Source: Agapetus fuscipes
Lineage: Eukaryota; Arthropoda; Insecta; Trichoptera; Glossosomatidae
NCBI GenBank assembly: GCA_951799405.1
Contig: OX637335.1
Span: 20,464,342-20,528,341, forward strand
DNA: 64,000 nucleotides
Direction: 5' to 3'
Positions 11,108 to 22,127 of the stretch are shown in pieces. The notes beneath the pieces are model-generated. The model was not told where the DNA came from. It did no database searches and was given only the letters and a program-made list of their open reading frames with translations. Within the stretch, counting starts at the first letter, position 1; each line of letters starts with the position of its first letter. The position numbers and the translations under genes were made by a program.

Positions 11108-11328
11108 CTATAATCTATAATCTAAGTTGCAAAGATAGATGGCATTAAGATGCATTTTCATAAGCAGACACGTATTAGTTCACATACCGCAAGTGGACAT
11201 AAAACGTAAAAACCCAATTTTAAATGCAACTCTTGCCGACCTTCCCTGAAACAGGGATGACATTGTCAAAGTGAATAATTTTATACAGTATGGGTTGTTA
11301 GCATTATACCAACCTATAAGTCAAGGAA
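11108..11328 (-). mobile_element. SR-A copy 6, internal deletion
   Basis: Tail ATAATCTATAATCTAAG and head both present; about 25 bp are missing around the GAACTTACACG region. Confidence 0.8.
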
Positions 11329-11719
11329 TAACAAGTAAGTTGTAGCATTCGGCGTTCTCATCATTTTAGAGTTGTTTTCTAAAAACTGTTTCCGTGGTCC
11401 ATCGGAATTGGAGCATTCATACGTTTCACCCATATCTACGTGTGACTTCTTCTTCAACAAACAATACTTTTGACTGTGACCTTTTACATACCAACTGATT
11501 GAGTACTTATAATTAATCTGGTTCTTTCCATAATTTATTCCAACGTTTTTTTTTTTAATTTACAGACATGAACTTTTCTTTGCATGATTCAATTTATTAT
11601 TAAAACATCAGACACATTAATTATTGACAATTTTTAATCGATGAACAAAAAAACAAACTGGTAGCGTCTCCCACATTTGGTCATGTGCAATCCAGCAACT
11701 TCTAGATGCCTCGTTACAA

Positions 11720-11807
11720 CTCGAGAAGTCAGCACTCATAAGTGTAAGTTTCACCAAAAATATATAGGAACTCAAATAGCGCCACTAGTGAGTGGTTCAG
11801 TTTCCAT
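11720..11807. mobile_element. PAL fragment
   Basis: The core AGCGCCACTAGTGAGTGG is preserved, with part of the left arm. Confidence 0.55.
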
Positions 11808-12227
11808 TAATAATCTCCTGTGACATTTTATGGCAGATTTTAAATATAAAATTGTATAGTTGGTCCAGTGTGTTAATGTATTGTAACGGTGATTGACAAA
11901 CCGGTTAGTTTAATTTTTTCTCGTCTGGAGTCGCAGGTTGAGTATTTAAAACAAAATTATAATGATGTAGATGGCATCTACTACATGCTACAAAATATAT
12001 GACGACGCTGATACATGTTTGAAAAAAAACATGAAAACAAGTTTGGTTCTTGGTTTCTGTTGCGTCAAACTGTAAAGTAGCCAACTGCAAAACTTTGCAA
12101 TTCAGGATTCTGAAAAAGCGGTTTTAATGTCCTTTTTTGATAGTTAATATCAGAGATCTTGTAAACCTAAACTTGTCAATAATTGTTTATCCGCTTTGCT
12201 ATTTTATTGACAGACCAAAAAAATTAC

Positions 12228-12320
12228 CTTAGCCGTCAAGATTGCAGATCAACCGCCAATTTTTTTCGGTCCTTGCATACTTCATTTATTTCATCCAGAG
12301 TCATAACAGCATTCACCATT
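12228..12320 (-). pseudogene. LINE-1-type 3' end fragment (18800-like subfamily)
   Basis: Minus-strand residues AVMTLDEINEVCKDRKKLAV match the last residues of the 18800-19684 copy (VMTLEEMKEVCKDRKKWRL). Only about 90 bp are left. Confidence 0.6.
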
Positions 12321-12489
12321 TATGTATTGCATTTTATAATATTTGATTTCCGTGTATTATTTTTAGAAACGTATTGAATTTTACGCTTCCACCAATTCTT
12401 CTAACAAACAAATTCTTACTCTTTTTTAATAGATTTGTGAATTGGAATGAATTCATATTTTTATGAATTATTAAATAACAAATACCCAA

Positions 12490-12612
12490 TGGCATCTGTT
12501 GAACCAGGGTCAAAGTTATTGTCGATAGGGCACGACGCAGACGGGGGTCGAACTTGCGATTGTCTCAATAACGCAAATTCGAATGCCGACGCCTTATCTT
12601 CTTGAACATACC
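12490..12612 (-). mobile_element. SINE-D copy 1 (tRNA-derived)
   Basis: SINE-D on its own strand has a GCCG-containing A-box region, a B box close to GGTTCGAATCCC, and a body GACCCTGGTTCAACAGATG. The head spacing recalls a Ser/Leu-type tRNA. This copy has the B box side GGGGGTCGAACTTGC and body on the minus strand. Confidence 0.75.
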
Positions 12613-12649
12613 AGAAGCCCTATTCAGCTAAATTCCTTGCATTTTGGAT

Positions 12650-12770
12650 ATTTATCTTAAGTCGGAGCTTGCTAGCGCGTACGAAAGAATTGCGTAGGTA
12701 AAAAATCACAGTACCTACACCTTATTTTTGGACACGAATCGCTATCTCGTCGCCTTAAGGTCGTAAGGAA
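12650..12770. repeat. dispersed repeat I, copy 1
   Basis: GACACGAATCGCTATCTCGT plus CGCCTTAAGGTCGTAAGGAA recurs as complement at 55970-56098. GGAGCTTGCTAGCGC at its left also matches. No coding signal. Confidence 0.65.
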
Positions 12771-12959
12771 TTTAGCTTCAGACTTTAGCGACAGCGACCA
12801 TACTGTCGACAGGTATTAGACATGGCAGTTTTTTCGCCTCGGGCATCTATATTTGAATCAGCACACGCTAATTTTATAGATGCGATAAAACATTTGACAG
12901 TCATTGTAATTCCATACAACCGTTATGTTTCTCACTTCACGCTTTTTCACCACGTGGTA

Positions 12960-13045
12960 CCACCAATCTTCCTTGTTTACTTTCTTAGTCTGCCATTCTT
13001 GTCCACTGCTGAACATATCGTCCCCCTCAGTGCTTGTTTGGCTTA
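12960..13045 (-). pseudogene. LINE-4-type 3' end remnant
   Basis: The same ATGTTCAGCAGTGGAC signature is read on the minus strand, with little coding sequence around it. A LINE-1-type fragment follows 40 bp to the right. Confidence 0.45.
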
Positions 13046-13079
13046 TCTACCATTTGATTCAAATATGACCTTTCAATGA

Positions 13080-13265
13080 CATTGTCTAAAGAATCACATT
13101 GTATAAAATCTGAGCTCTCTTTCAATTCATTCATAACCATTTTCATACATTTTCTTCTTTTACATTCGCTTTGTACATCTCATTCTTTCATAATTTCACC
13201 AATCCGATTCATCCATACTTTTCTTGGACTGGCCTTTCCTCTTTTCCCTTTCACATTTCCTCTGT
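13080..13265 (-). pseudogene. LINE-1-type 3' end fragment, frameshifted
   Basis: Minus-strand translation gives pieces matching KGKRGKGRPRKVW, IGEIMKEWDVQSE, KRRKCMKMVMNEL across frameshifts. No trailer or tail is visible. Confidence 0.65.
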
Positions 13266-13754
13266 ATGGTTATTAAAAATAAATAATAACGTAAAAAATC
13301 TGTTAAATGCAATATTAAAAATAACATTTTACTATATTTGGTATAGTTTATGTATTAACACTGAAAATTCATATTGATTGATTCCTACTAAACTTTATAG
13401 AACCAAAAATTCGAATGAAACACTGTTGTATTTCAATTTTTGGTTGTATAAATTATTGTAGAAATCAATGAACAATTTAAATTTAAAAGCCTTAGGAACA
13501 TTGCATCAAAAACACCAAATCAACTAAGTTATAATATCTTCTGTTGAAAATATCAAATATGAAGAGCTAGTTGAGAACAGCCAGATGTCTGCGATCGAGG
13601 ACGTTTTTACAAAGCCCTGCGGGAATCGGCGAAAAACTGGTAACTGGTTTTTGCTTATTACTCCGACGGGAAGTTTTTTGCGAGCCCGTAAACCAGCTGC
13701 GAGCCGCTGTAACATTCGCAAATAATAAAAATGCGAAAACGCCAATTGGCGACC

Positions 13755-14079
13755 TAAACGCAACTAAGCTACGCATATAGTGCAACTTCTTGCCGCGTTA
13801 TCCCCGAAGGGGTCGCATGTGGCGAGTTGAACCTATTTATTTTTACAGGTAAGGGGGCCAGCCCTACGCCAACCACTTCGGATGAAGTGGGGGTTTTCCA
13901 GCTCCCGAGAGGGCTAGTACTCATTTCTTATGAGGGCTGAGTAAACCTTGCCGGTATTTTATTTTGGGGTTTGAAATAAACACCGAAACGGGAAATCATT
14001 TCTGACACCCTCGGCGAGATTCGAACCCGAGCTCACGGCATGAAATGCAAGCACTCTACCAACTGAGCTATTGACCGGA
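13755..14079 (-). mobile_element. SINE-F copy 1 (tRNA-derived), full length
   Basis: SINE-F head on its own strand: GGTCAATAGCTCAGTTGGTA (A-box region) and CTCGGGTTCGAATC (B box), resembling an elongator tRNA. The body carries CCCGTTTCGGTGTTTATTTC, the self-complementary CACTTCATCCGAAGTGG, and a 3' end GTAGCTTAGTTGCGTTTAGG. Here on the minus strand, about 325 bp. Confidence 0.9.
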
Positions 14080-14286
14080 CTTATGTTTGACCTACATATC
14101 AAATATTTCCATACCCCATCACAATATTTTTTTATAAGTTACAATAGAAAATTCATGGCATGGATCTTGTTTTTTTTTTAAATCTAAAATCACAATGTTT
14201 TAATTAATTTCTGCTCATGCATCGTAAAAATTCCTTTTAAAAATGTCATATTTCATAAAATAATATTTTTATGAGCTCAAGCGTTT

Positions 14287-14536
14287 CCTTGACTTATAGT
14301 TTGGCGTGAGGCTGACCACCCATACTATAAAAATGGTTCACTTCTCCGATGTCACAGCTGTGTCAGGAAGGTCGGAAAAACTTGCAGGGTTTATGTTCAT
14401 TTGAGGTTTGGATTTTAATTTGTAAGTACACATGCGGCATTTTTAATCGCGAGCTTACAAGTATCCGTTTGTGGGCATGCATTTAATATGAATTTTAAAT
14501 TGTATATGTTTCTTTGCAACTTAGGTTATAGATTAT
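14287..14536 (+). mobile_element. SR-A copy 7, full length
   Basis: The tail is TTATAGATTATATTATTATA. A possible short target duplication AGCGTT lies just outside both ends (before 14287 and after the tail), but it is too short to be sure. Confidence 0.85.
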
Positions 14537-14578
14537 ATTATTATAGAGCGTTCAGTATTGGGATTTCTTAAGCAGTCA

Positions 14579-14665
14579 CTAAGGTCCGGTATTTTCAAAG
14601 TCAGCGCACCGACTTTATACTGAAAGAAAAATAGGGCTAGTTTCTCGATCAGAAACGTCTTTTTT
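14579..14665. mobile_element. GPAL-like single end
   Basis: TAAGGTCCGGTATTTTCAAA followed by sequence resembling the duplicated unit at 40929. Confidence 0.55.
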
Positions 14666-14798
14666 TACTCAAATATTGGCTCAGTAGGTTAGTGAATGAT
14701 TAATACATGAATAGGTTTTTTGATACGATAAAATAGAAAATAAAACTCAACGGTTTATCAACTTCCTATGACACAATATTTAATCTCGCTCTACTCTA

Positions 14799-15219
14799 AG
14801 GCCCGGTATATTGAACTGTAGTAATATTTTAGTTAACTATTACTTGAACTTTTATTCAAAATACTCAATCTCGAGTTAACTAAAACCGAACATTACCGAA
14901 GTATGAGGCCACGCCCCCAAATCTTAGAAATAATTAAAATGCCACTCAAAAGCTTTCAAACAAACAACTATTCTTAAAAATCAAATGCCTAACCTTCATT
15001 AAGCTAGAAAACGAGACAAAAAATGTTCAGTTTGCAACAATTTTGATGTATCCTTACATTAAAAAAGAACAGCTGCTGTCAGTGAAGCGCCGCCATCTTG
15101 AAAATCGAAAGTTAAAGTTACTAAATATTTACTGCCGAAATTCGGTGAGTGAAATATTATGATGATTTAACTAAAATTGCATTTTAGTTAACTTTACGAT
15201 ACTTCAAAATACCGGGCCT
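14799..15219. mobile_element. GPAL element, 421 bp, AGGCCCGGTA terminal inverted repeats
   Basis: It starts AGGCCCGGTATATTGAAC and ends CTTCAAAATACCGGGCCT. TA stands on both sides (14797-14798, 15220-15221), fitting a TA target duplication as in Tc1/mariner-like MITEs. Inside, GTTAACTAAAA motifs recur in both orientations. Confidence 0.75.
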
Positions 15220-15428
15220 TAGCAATTTTATTTCTTATCAGTTAATTATGAAAACAAAACTGCATTGTATGGATGATTACCATTTCCTGGATGAAGGTCT
15301 GAAATAAAAATAATAGATAACAATATCTTTCTGATTACTTATAATAGTCCTGCGGCAAACCATAAGGAAGAACTTGGTTGATCCCTTTTAGATTGTGTAT
15401 GTGTACCTATTTGTATGATTATTCTCTT

Positions 15429-15666
15429 CCTTGACTTACAGGTTAGTATGAGGCTGATTACCCATACTGTAAAAAATAGTTCACTTTGCCAGTGTAAACC
15501 CTTTTTCAGGGAAGGTTTGCAAAGTGGCCGGGATTTTAATTTGTGAGTACAATTTGTGAGCATGCAGCATTGGTAAGTGCGAATTTACACGTGTCAGTTT
15601 TTGGGCATGCATTTAATATTAATTTTAAATGTTGACATGCCTTTGCAACTTAGATTATATATTATA
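15429..15666 (+). mobile_element. SR-A copy 8, full length with small rearrangement
   Basis: The head and tail match; the middle repeats TTTGTGAG and lacks part of the CAAGAGTTGC region. Confidence 0.8.
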
Positions 15667-17282
15667 TTCTCGTATAAAGCATTGTGTCACGAACACTACA
15701 TTAAACACACTCTCAGAGATAAGGCGCACTCATGGTCAACATATTAAATTAGCAAACACTGCAATTTACATTGGCAAACTGTGTACAAACTTTCTGATTA
15801 AACCGGCTGCATTTTACTACGTAATCAACAGATCATATTGCGTCTCAGTTCTCGTAGACGTTTGTTTGTTGTTTGCACAAATCTTGATACTCAGAAGTAG
15901 ATAAGTGAACTCCTGTCTCCACCTTAACACATCTTATTCTGAGTCTCCCTTTTTTAAGAACCAAAATTTCATACCAAGTTCTTCTATCCTCAAAAGCTAT
16001 CTTCCTATGTCAGAGAGATTTTTTCCGGGATCTTTTGCCGAAGTATATGGGAGCTGTAGCGTTTGAGTGATTCGTCTATGTCTACGACGGTCTTCTTCAA
16101 CGGGAAAGTGTAAATATGAAGATGATATTGATGAAATTGTGGTTACACTCGGGATTTAAATATGAAAAATGATGACACTCTGCGTATGAGTGGTGTTGTG
16201 ATGTGATGTACGTAAAACTGTGGGGTATTTGACCAAACTGTCTTGCTTCTTGTCTTGTGCTTCACACCTTCTCATTTCATCGTTACTCCTCTTGGGATGA
16301 ATAATTGTTTTCTGATCACGTTATTAGATTCTTTGACTTGATTGTATTTAACTTGTGGACAAGGCTCTCAGATCCCTTGATGCCAGCGGAATGGTGACAG
16401 AGTTACAGTTACAGTGGTCAAGATGATCGTAAAGAATCAGAAAGAGTGGCACAGATAGAAGAAAAAGAAGTATAATCTTTTTATTTCGATTTATTTATGT
16501 TGATTGTATCAGAGCATGTGGCTTTGTCATCTGCGCCATATGTTCTGATTGGGATCGTATTTTGTAATTTAATAAGGGATGTATCATGTTGTATTGAACA
16601 AATACCTTTCAATGCAAACATACATTTCGTGATAAGAAAAACATTTGTTACAAAATGATCATATTATGTTATTTGTATATTCCAACGTAAGGTTTGACTT
16701 TTGTAACTGATATTTTGAAATCTTCACTGGACTTCTGGGACAGAGACATCAGCTGTTGTCGGATGGATGAAACTTTTTATATATTGTTGTGAAGTATACA
16801 GCATATATATTTTTTTAAGAAACCTGTGAAATCTCTGGACTTGTAATTCAGTATAACAATCTAGTTTTCTATGTTTTTTTAAATATATTGTCACTTCCGG
16901 CAGTGAAGTCAACCCCTTGACCTGCTGACACGAAATTTGTTTTTTGCCTCATAATTAAACTCAAATTTTAGAATCTACACTTTCTTTTATTTATTCGCCT
17001 ATCAATGTCCTTTCCAATACTACAAAGAGTTTTGATTTTTTTATATACATAGTATCAATAGTTTAAGAAGCATATCAAACTGTCTTAATTTTCACGTAGA
17101 ATTAACTGTATTTTTTACCAGAATCTCAGCTGTTTTCTTCATTCCTTTTCTTTCACCACCATAACGGGAAAGACATTTCTTTTTTCAATCTTATGATCCA
17201 TAGATCTACGAGTAAATCTCACTTTGAACTCTGAACTTAAACATGATTTAAAACGGCTACAGGATCTCGAACTAAATCACTG
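15667..17282. other. unannotated stretch
   Basis: Only the LINE trailer scrap at 16364 is recognised. The short frames at 15629 and 16724 show no motif. Confidence 0.5.
16364..16420 (+). pseudogene. LINE-1-type 3' trailer and tail only
   Basis: GCGGAATGGTGACAGAGTTA followed by CAGTTACAG is the trailer and tail of the 59540-type element, with nothing upstream. Confidence 0.5.
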
Positions 17283-17423
17283 CCCCGAGTATAAAGCATT
17301 ATGTAAACTCACCTCGATTGCGTAAATCAAAAAATGTGTATAAACTAAATCACTCTCTAGGAGTGCCATCGTATTTTCCATACATTTTTTTTTATGTTAT
17401 TGAGAAGAGATTTACGCAAAGCG
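17283..17423. mobile_element. PAL' palindromic MITE
   Basis: CCCCGAGTATAAAGCATT, then CACCTCGATTGCGTAAATC arms and a CTAGGAGTGCCATCG core. Confidence 0.7.
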
Positions 17424-17473
17424 CACTGCAATAGATTTTCTACAAGGCATAAACACCTCATATCGCAGAAAAG

Positions 17474-17612
17474 GATCAAAACTCTTACTTTAAACTCAAT
17501 CATAGCGTTTATCAAAATATGTGTGGAAACTTAAAAAGCGCGTCTTAGTGGACGTTTTAGTTTTGAAGCATTTTTGGTGAAACGCTTTGGTTCAGTTGAA
17601 ACGTTGGAGTAA
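17474..17612. mobile_element. PAL palindromic MITE
   Basis: AACTCAATCATAGCGTTT and GAAACGCTTTGGTTCAG arms around AAGCGCGTCTTAGTGGACG. It lies 50 bp from a PAL' copy. Confidence 0.75.
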
Positions 17613-18048
17613 ATAATAGCTATTTCAAAAACTGACAAGACCTTTAGACGATCTCTGGATTATTGATGAATTATGGCACCACTGGGAGAGATACAAATAT
17701 TTCATAGACCTCCCAAGATGACCCCTAGAACAGGTAATTCTTTGGGAACGATAAAAAATAATTAATTTCTAATTGATATTGATTTTACCTGGTAGGATTA
17801 ACGCCTTATTCTTTCAGTTGTTCCCAGAAATCACGGTAGGTTTATTTGATTAAATTTCAACCTTCCGAGAATGATTAAGGAAGTAGATTTTATGAATCTA
17901 TTTATTTATTATACCCGAGTTGATTTTTATTTAAATCTATAAAAATGAACTGCCGAAAATCTAGATACTCGTAATGTAAATAGCTCCTAATTATTTTATT
18001 TGTCAGTTGAATCATTCTATTTATTATCTTAATTACAAATTTATGCGT

Positions 18049-18228
18049 AAAAACATTTAAGATTCATATTAAAGCAATCGGGTTACACACGCTGCATGTG
18101 TATTTACAAAATAATCCCCAAATCTCGGATAAACATAAATCCTGCAACTCATGCTGAGTTTCCTGAAGCAGGGGGTGACATTAGCAGCAATGAAAAAATA
18201 TACATTTTGGTTGGTCAGCGTCATTTTA
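18049..18228 (-). mobile_element. SR-A copy 9, decayed
   Basis: The central block matches (CTGAAGCAGGGGGTGACATT in plus orientation) but the ends are eroded and the ATGGTTCACTTTG region has changed. Confidence 0.65.
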
Positions 18229-18381
18229 GAGTTTGAAAATTTCCACAAACTTTGCAGCGTTCTAGATATTTTTTTAATCGACAACAAAAAGCAGTCTCTG
18301 ATTGATACCACGTCTAACTTTTCCACAGTACACGTGACAGCGACGTTTTTTGCCGCTTTTCGAACAAAGGCAGTTAGGCTG

Positions 18382-18550
18382 CAACCACAACCCAACTTTA
18401 AAACGTTACGTTCAATATCTCCCATAGCGTTTACCTGAAAGTATACAGATACTAAAACCGCACTTCTAGTGGGCGCTTTAGCTCTCATTCATTTTCGTTG
18501 AAACGCTATGGATCCGTTAAAAAATAAAGTTGTATACTTGTGGTACAAGT
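18382..18550. mobile_element. PAL palindromic MITE, full
   Basis: AAAACGTTACGTTCAATATC and GAAACGCTATGGATCCG arms; core CGCACTTCTAGTGGGCGC. Confidence 0.8.
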
Positions 18551-18799
18551 AGGGTTTCCATTCATTCCAATCAATATAACGGGATTGTCACCGTTATGAA
18601 CGCGTTTGTTCTGACATCCTGACAAGATTTATTTCCTTGCAGATTCATAAAAAGTATCGGAGTTGGATATACTTTCAAGAAAATCGGAAATCCTGAATGC
18701 ATGTGCCAACTGTTTAAATTATGGGAGTATTTTTATGCATCACATTGCACCTCTGGGAGGGAAATCTTGACGGTTGTCGGTAGATCTTACCGTACCTAT

Positions 18800-19684
18800 T
18801 TGTAGATAGGAGATAGACTTAATGATTGTGGATTGATGATAGGAGAGAGCAAAGTGAGTGTTCTACTGTATGCAGATGATGCAGTTCTTGTATCTGATTC
18901 AGCAGTAGAATTGCAAACAATGCTCTCTAGATTGAATGAAGCTTTGTTAGATAACCATCTGAAGTTGAATGCAAGTAAGACGAAAGTATTGATTTTTGAA
19001 AGAGATGATGAAAGTATGAATTATGAATTTAAAATTAATGGAATGAATGTTGATGTCGTAAATGAGTTTGTATACCTGGGAAGTAAGTTTGAAAAAGATG
19101 GAAGAATGACCGGTGAATTTGAAAGAAGAGTAATGAAGGGCAGGTGTGTACTGGGTGCCACAGCTTGTATCGCCAAAAATCAAAACATATCAAAAAATGC
19201 TCGATTGGCGGTACGCAGTGGCATACTTTTACCCACCTTGATGTATGGAAGCGAGGCCTGGACGGTGAATGAAAGTGAAATTAGTAAAGTCCATACTGTT
19301 GAAATGGACTTTCTAAGAAGTATGATTGGGAAAAAACGGAGTGACAGGGTGAGGAATGATTTTGTAAGAGAAGAATGTGGTGCAAGAGAAAATGTGAAAG
19401 TGAAGATTAAAAGAAGTTTGTTAAGATGGTTTGGGCATATGGAGAGAATGAATGAGGAAAGACTGACGAAGAAAGTATATGTTGGTAGAATAGATGGATG
19501 TCGTGGTAGAGGAAGACCGAGAAAGGTATGGATGGACCAAATATCCGAAATTGCGAATGAATGGAATATCCAGAGTCATAATAAAAGAAGAGCTTGTATG
19601 AAGAAGGTTATGACTCTGGAGGAAATGAAAGAAGTATGTAAGGACAGAAAGAAATGGCGGTTGATCTGTAATGTTGGCGAATAG
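18800..19684 (+). pseudogene. LINE-1-type* reverse transcriptase C-terminal half (5'-truncated non-LTR element)
   Basis: (*Window-local family number, not mammalian L1.) A 283-codon open frame starts at 18833, with matching coding sequence visible from about 18800. Near the start it carries VLLYADDAVLVSD, whose YADD box is the reverse transcriptase catalytic motif, then KLNASKTKVLIF. Further on come YLGS, LMYGSEAWTV, RWFGHMERM, GRGRPRKVWMDQI and the terminal VCKDRKKWR. This order is typical of the thumb and C-terminal part of arthropod non-LTR polymerases. The endonuclease and fingers domains are absent, so it is a 5'-truncated copy, although the remaining frame has no stop, suggesting fairly recent insertion. 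The 3' end has no CAGTTA tail, unlike the related copy at 59540. An SR-A copy begins about 100 bp downstream. Confidence 0.9.
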
Positions 19685-19787
19685 GGTTTATTAAATTGGA
19701 ATTTGTTTTTGTTTTTAAATGGATATTTTGTATTTGGATTTTATTATTTAATGATGTATAAAATGTAATTTGTCGTGTGTGTGTGTT

Positions 19788-20050
19788 CCTTGACTTATAG
19801 GTTGGTATGCGGCTGACCACCCATGCTGTAAAAATGGTTCACTTTGCCAATGTCACCCCTGTCTCAGGGAAGGACGGCAAGAGTTGCAGGGTGTATGTCC
19901 ATTTGAGATTTGGTTTTTATGTTGTAGGTTCACATGAGGCATGTGCAAGCGCGAACTTGTACGTGTCTGGTTGTGAGAATGCATGTAATGTGAATCTCCA
20001 ATGTAACATATCCTTGCAACTTAGATTAGATTAGATTAGATTAGATTAGA
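19788..20050 (+). mobile_element. SR-A copy 10, full length with clean ATTAG tail
   Basis: It runs from CCTTGACTTATAGGTTGG to a tail of about five ATTAG units. It lies about 100 bp after the stop of the LINE copy at 18800-19684. A 75-codon open frame across it is typical of the family and shows no protein motif. Confidence 0.9.
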
Positions 20051-20054
20051 CAGA

Positions 20055-20128
20055 ATAAAACATGACAGGGCGTGAACAGTTGATCGTTTTTCCATATCAA
20101 ATGAATCAGCTGTTGATACGCCGCCATG
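20055..20128. repeat. short inverted repeat, about 31-bp arms
   Basis: ATAAAACATGACAGGGCGTG and ACGCCGCCATGTTTTAT are complementary with small mismatches. It lies just after SR-A copy 10. Confidence 0.6.
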
Positions 20129-20229
20129 TTTTATTTCGTCCCCTTATTGGATTATTATTAGATTGGTTGGATTGGTTATTGGATCCTTATTGGTTTGGAC
20201 AGAAACCTTATTGCATTGGTTGGTTATAT

Positions 20230-20282
20230 CTGGCTAGCCAAGTCACTCTCCTACAATCCTACAAAATGGTGACTTGGCTGGC
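20230..20282. repeat. short hairpin
   Basis: GGCTAGCCAAGTCAC pairs with GTGACTTGGCTGGC. No following T-run on either side marks it as a terminator. Confidence 0.5.
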
Positions 20283-21014
20283 AAATAGGGGTGCAAGATT
20301 CTCGATCTTGCAGACCTCATGGGACAGGGTGTTCGAACATTAACGATTTTGTTCCGTGTTACAGTAACTTTATTTGTTTACTTAGTTTATACGCCACCAT
20401 CTCAGAGTGTCCCTCTGAGACCTCAGTAATCCATGGTATCTGTAGGTTGGAGCCACCCTTCTGATTCTTTGTCTGGAGTTGTCAAAAGCGAAGAAAGGAT
20501 GTTTAATGTTCAGCCGCCATTATTGAGGCGCGAACCTCCATAAATTATATCACAACATTATCCTCCACCGTCGCCCACATCATTAATTACGGCATTTTTC
20601 TCAAAGTTTTCTTTTGGAAAGCGCGGGGAATACTTCGCGCGTCAAAATATCAAAATAACATGATATTCCTCCGTGAGAAACATAAAAAAAATTCACCATC
20701 CCCTATGCATATTTTTGAACCTCTAAAAATGTTCCTAAGTTTATATTTTTATCATAACATCAAGAACAATTATTTTTTCAAGTATTTCCAAGGATGTCTT
20801 TATTTTATAAGTTTTCGCCTTTTTTTGAACTGAAAATGTTCCTAAAGTTAAAGTTTTTGTCAATACATCAACAATATTTTTTGATTATTTTTTCAAGTAA
20901 ATTATGCATAGTCTGTAGTTCTTATGTCGTAAAGTCTGGTCTCATCCGTCAAAGTATTGAGGATCGTCAGCCATATTCCAATCGAGAAGATTTCAAGCTA
21001 CATAAATTGTATAT
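20283..21014. other. unannotated stretch
   Basis: No convincing gene. The 136-codon frame at 20794-21204 runs into SINE-F sequence, so it is accidental. Confidence 0.5.
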
Positions 21015-21351
21015 AAACGCAACGCAACTAAGCTACACATATAGTGTAACTTCTTGCCGCGTTATCCCCGAAGGGGTCGCATGTGGCGAGTTGAACCTAT
21101 TTATTTTTACAGGTAAGGGGGCCGGCCTTACACCAACCACTTCAGTTGAAGTGGAGGTTTCCCAGCTCCCGAGAGAGCTGGTACTCATTTCTTGTGAAGG
21201 CTGAGTAAACCTTGCCGGTATTTTTATTTTGGGGTTTGAAATAAACACCGAAACGGGAAATCATTTCTGACACCCTCGCGCTCGGTGGGATTCGTACCCG
21301 AGCTTACGGCATAGAATGCAAGCACTCTACCAACTGAGCTATCGACCGGTC
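21015..21351 (-). mobile_element. SINE-F copy 2, full length
   Basis: It has the same order as copy 1. The 5' head reads GAATGCAAGCACTCTACCAA, CTGAGCTATCGACCGGTC in plus orientation. Confidence 0.9.
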
Positions 21352-21394
21352 ATTATATGGTATAAAAAAATCACCGAGTCATCATCATCATCAT

Positions 21395-21445
21395 CGATGT
21401 GTCGTCATGTCATGAATCGTTTTGTCACTGTCGTTCTACCATGAA
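21395..21445. mobile_element. FB1 arm fragment
   Basis: GATGTGTCGTCATGTCATGA and TTTGTCACTGTCGTTCTACC match the terminal part of the right arm. Confidence 0.55.
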
Positions 21446-21450
21446 AACAT

Positions 21451-21562
21451 CCAAAGTATATAACTTTACGTTTAACCAAAAATGTATTCAAACCAAAATT
21501 CTCACTGGAGTCGCTGTTCACATTTTTAAGCTGAGTTTAAACGTGAAGTGTTATACTTGGTT
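21451..21562. mobile_element. PAL palindromic MITE
   Basis: CCAAAGTATATAACTTTACG and GAGTTTAAACGTGAAGTG; the core is shortened. Confidence 0.75.
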
Positions 21563-21969
21563 TACAGATCGCCTTCTTCTGATGCTGAAGGGCTTCCGCA
21601 AACTCTCGATAACCAATCTCATCTCCTCTCCAGCCCGTCGCGGCGTGAGGCTACTCCGCAAACTTTACCTGTAATTGTCACGGCTGCCGGGAAACTTCAA
21701 CACTTTTCCCGCGATAATGGGAAAATTATAATATTCTTACCTCGGCGATCTTGTGACACAAATATGAATCCCCGCCGACTTTAAAACTGAAACCCAATTT
21801 TCAGTTTTAAATTTTATTTTCATCGTTATCTTCTTTCCAATATAACGTCTACTTCTTTGACTTCTTCTTTGTTGGTCGTGGTACGTTTGCCATAATTTGA
21901 GACCGTTTTTAAAACTAGGGCAAACGTATCACACAGTTGCAACCGATAAGGCAATAAAGACAAGTCTAT

Positions 21970-22127
21970 ATTTAATCTAAGTTTGCAAATATATATTAAC
22001 ATTTAAAGTTCATATTAAATGCATGCCCACAAACAGACACGTGTAAGTTTTAATAGGGATGATATTGCCAAAGTGAACCATTTCTTTCAGTATGGGTGGT
22101 CAGTCATACAAACCTTTAAGTCAAGGA
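21970..22127 (-). mobile_element. SR-A copy 11, central deletion
   Basis: The 3' third and the head are joined after loss of about 90 bp in the middle. Confidence 0.8.

Noticed and set aside
13990..14080. A real tRNA gene at this and similar places (9309, 21290, 33540, 42740, 43720, 51950, 58651, 62700)
   Set aside because: Each tRNA-like stretch is the head of a repeated SINE with a shared non-tRNA body, and none forms a complete acceptor stem.
18947..19183. Minus-strand ORF overlapping the LINE
   Set aside because: Shadow frame; no motif.
20794..21204. 136-codon ORF
   Set aside because: Its C-terminal half is translated SINE-F sequence; the N-terminal half is low-complexity.
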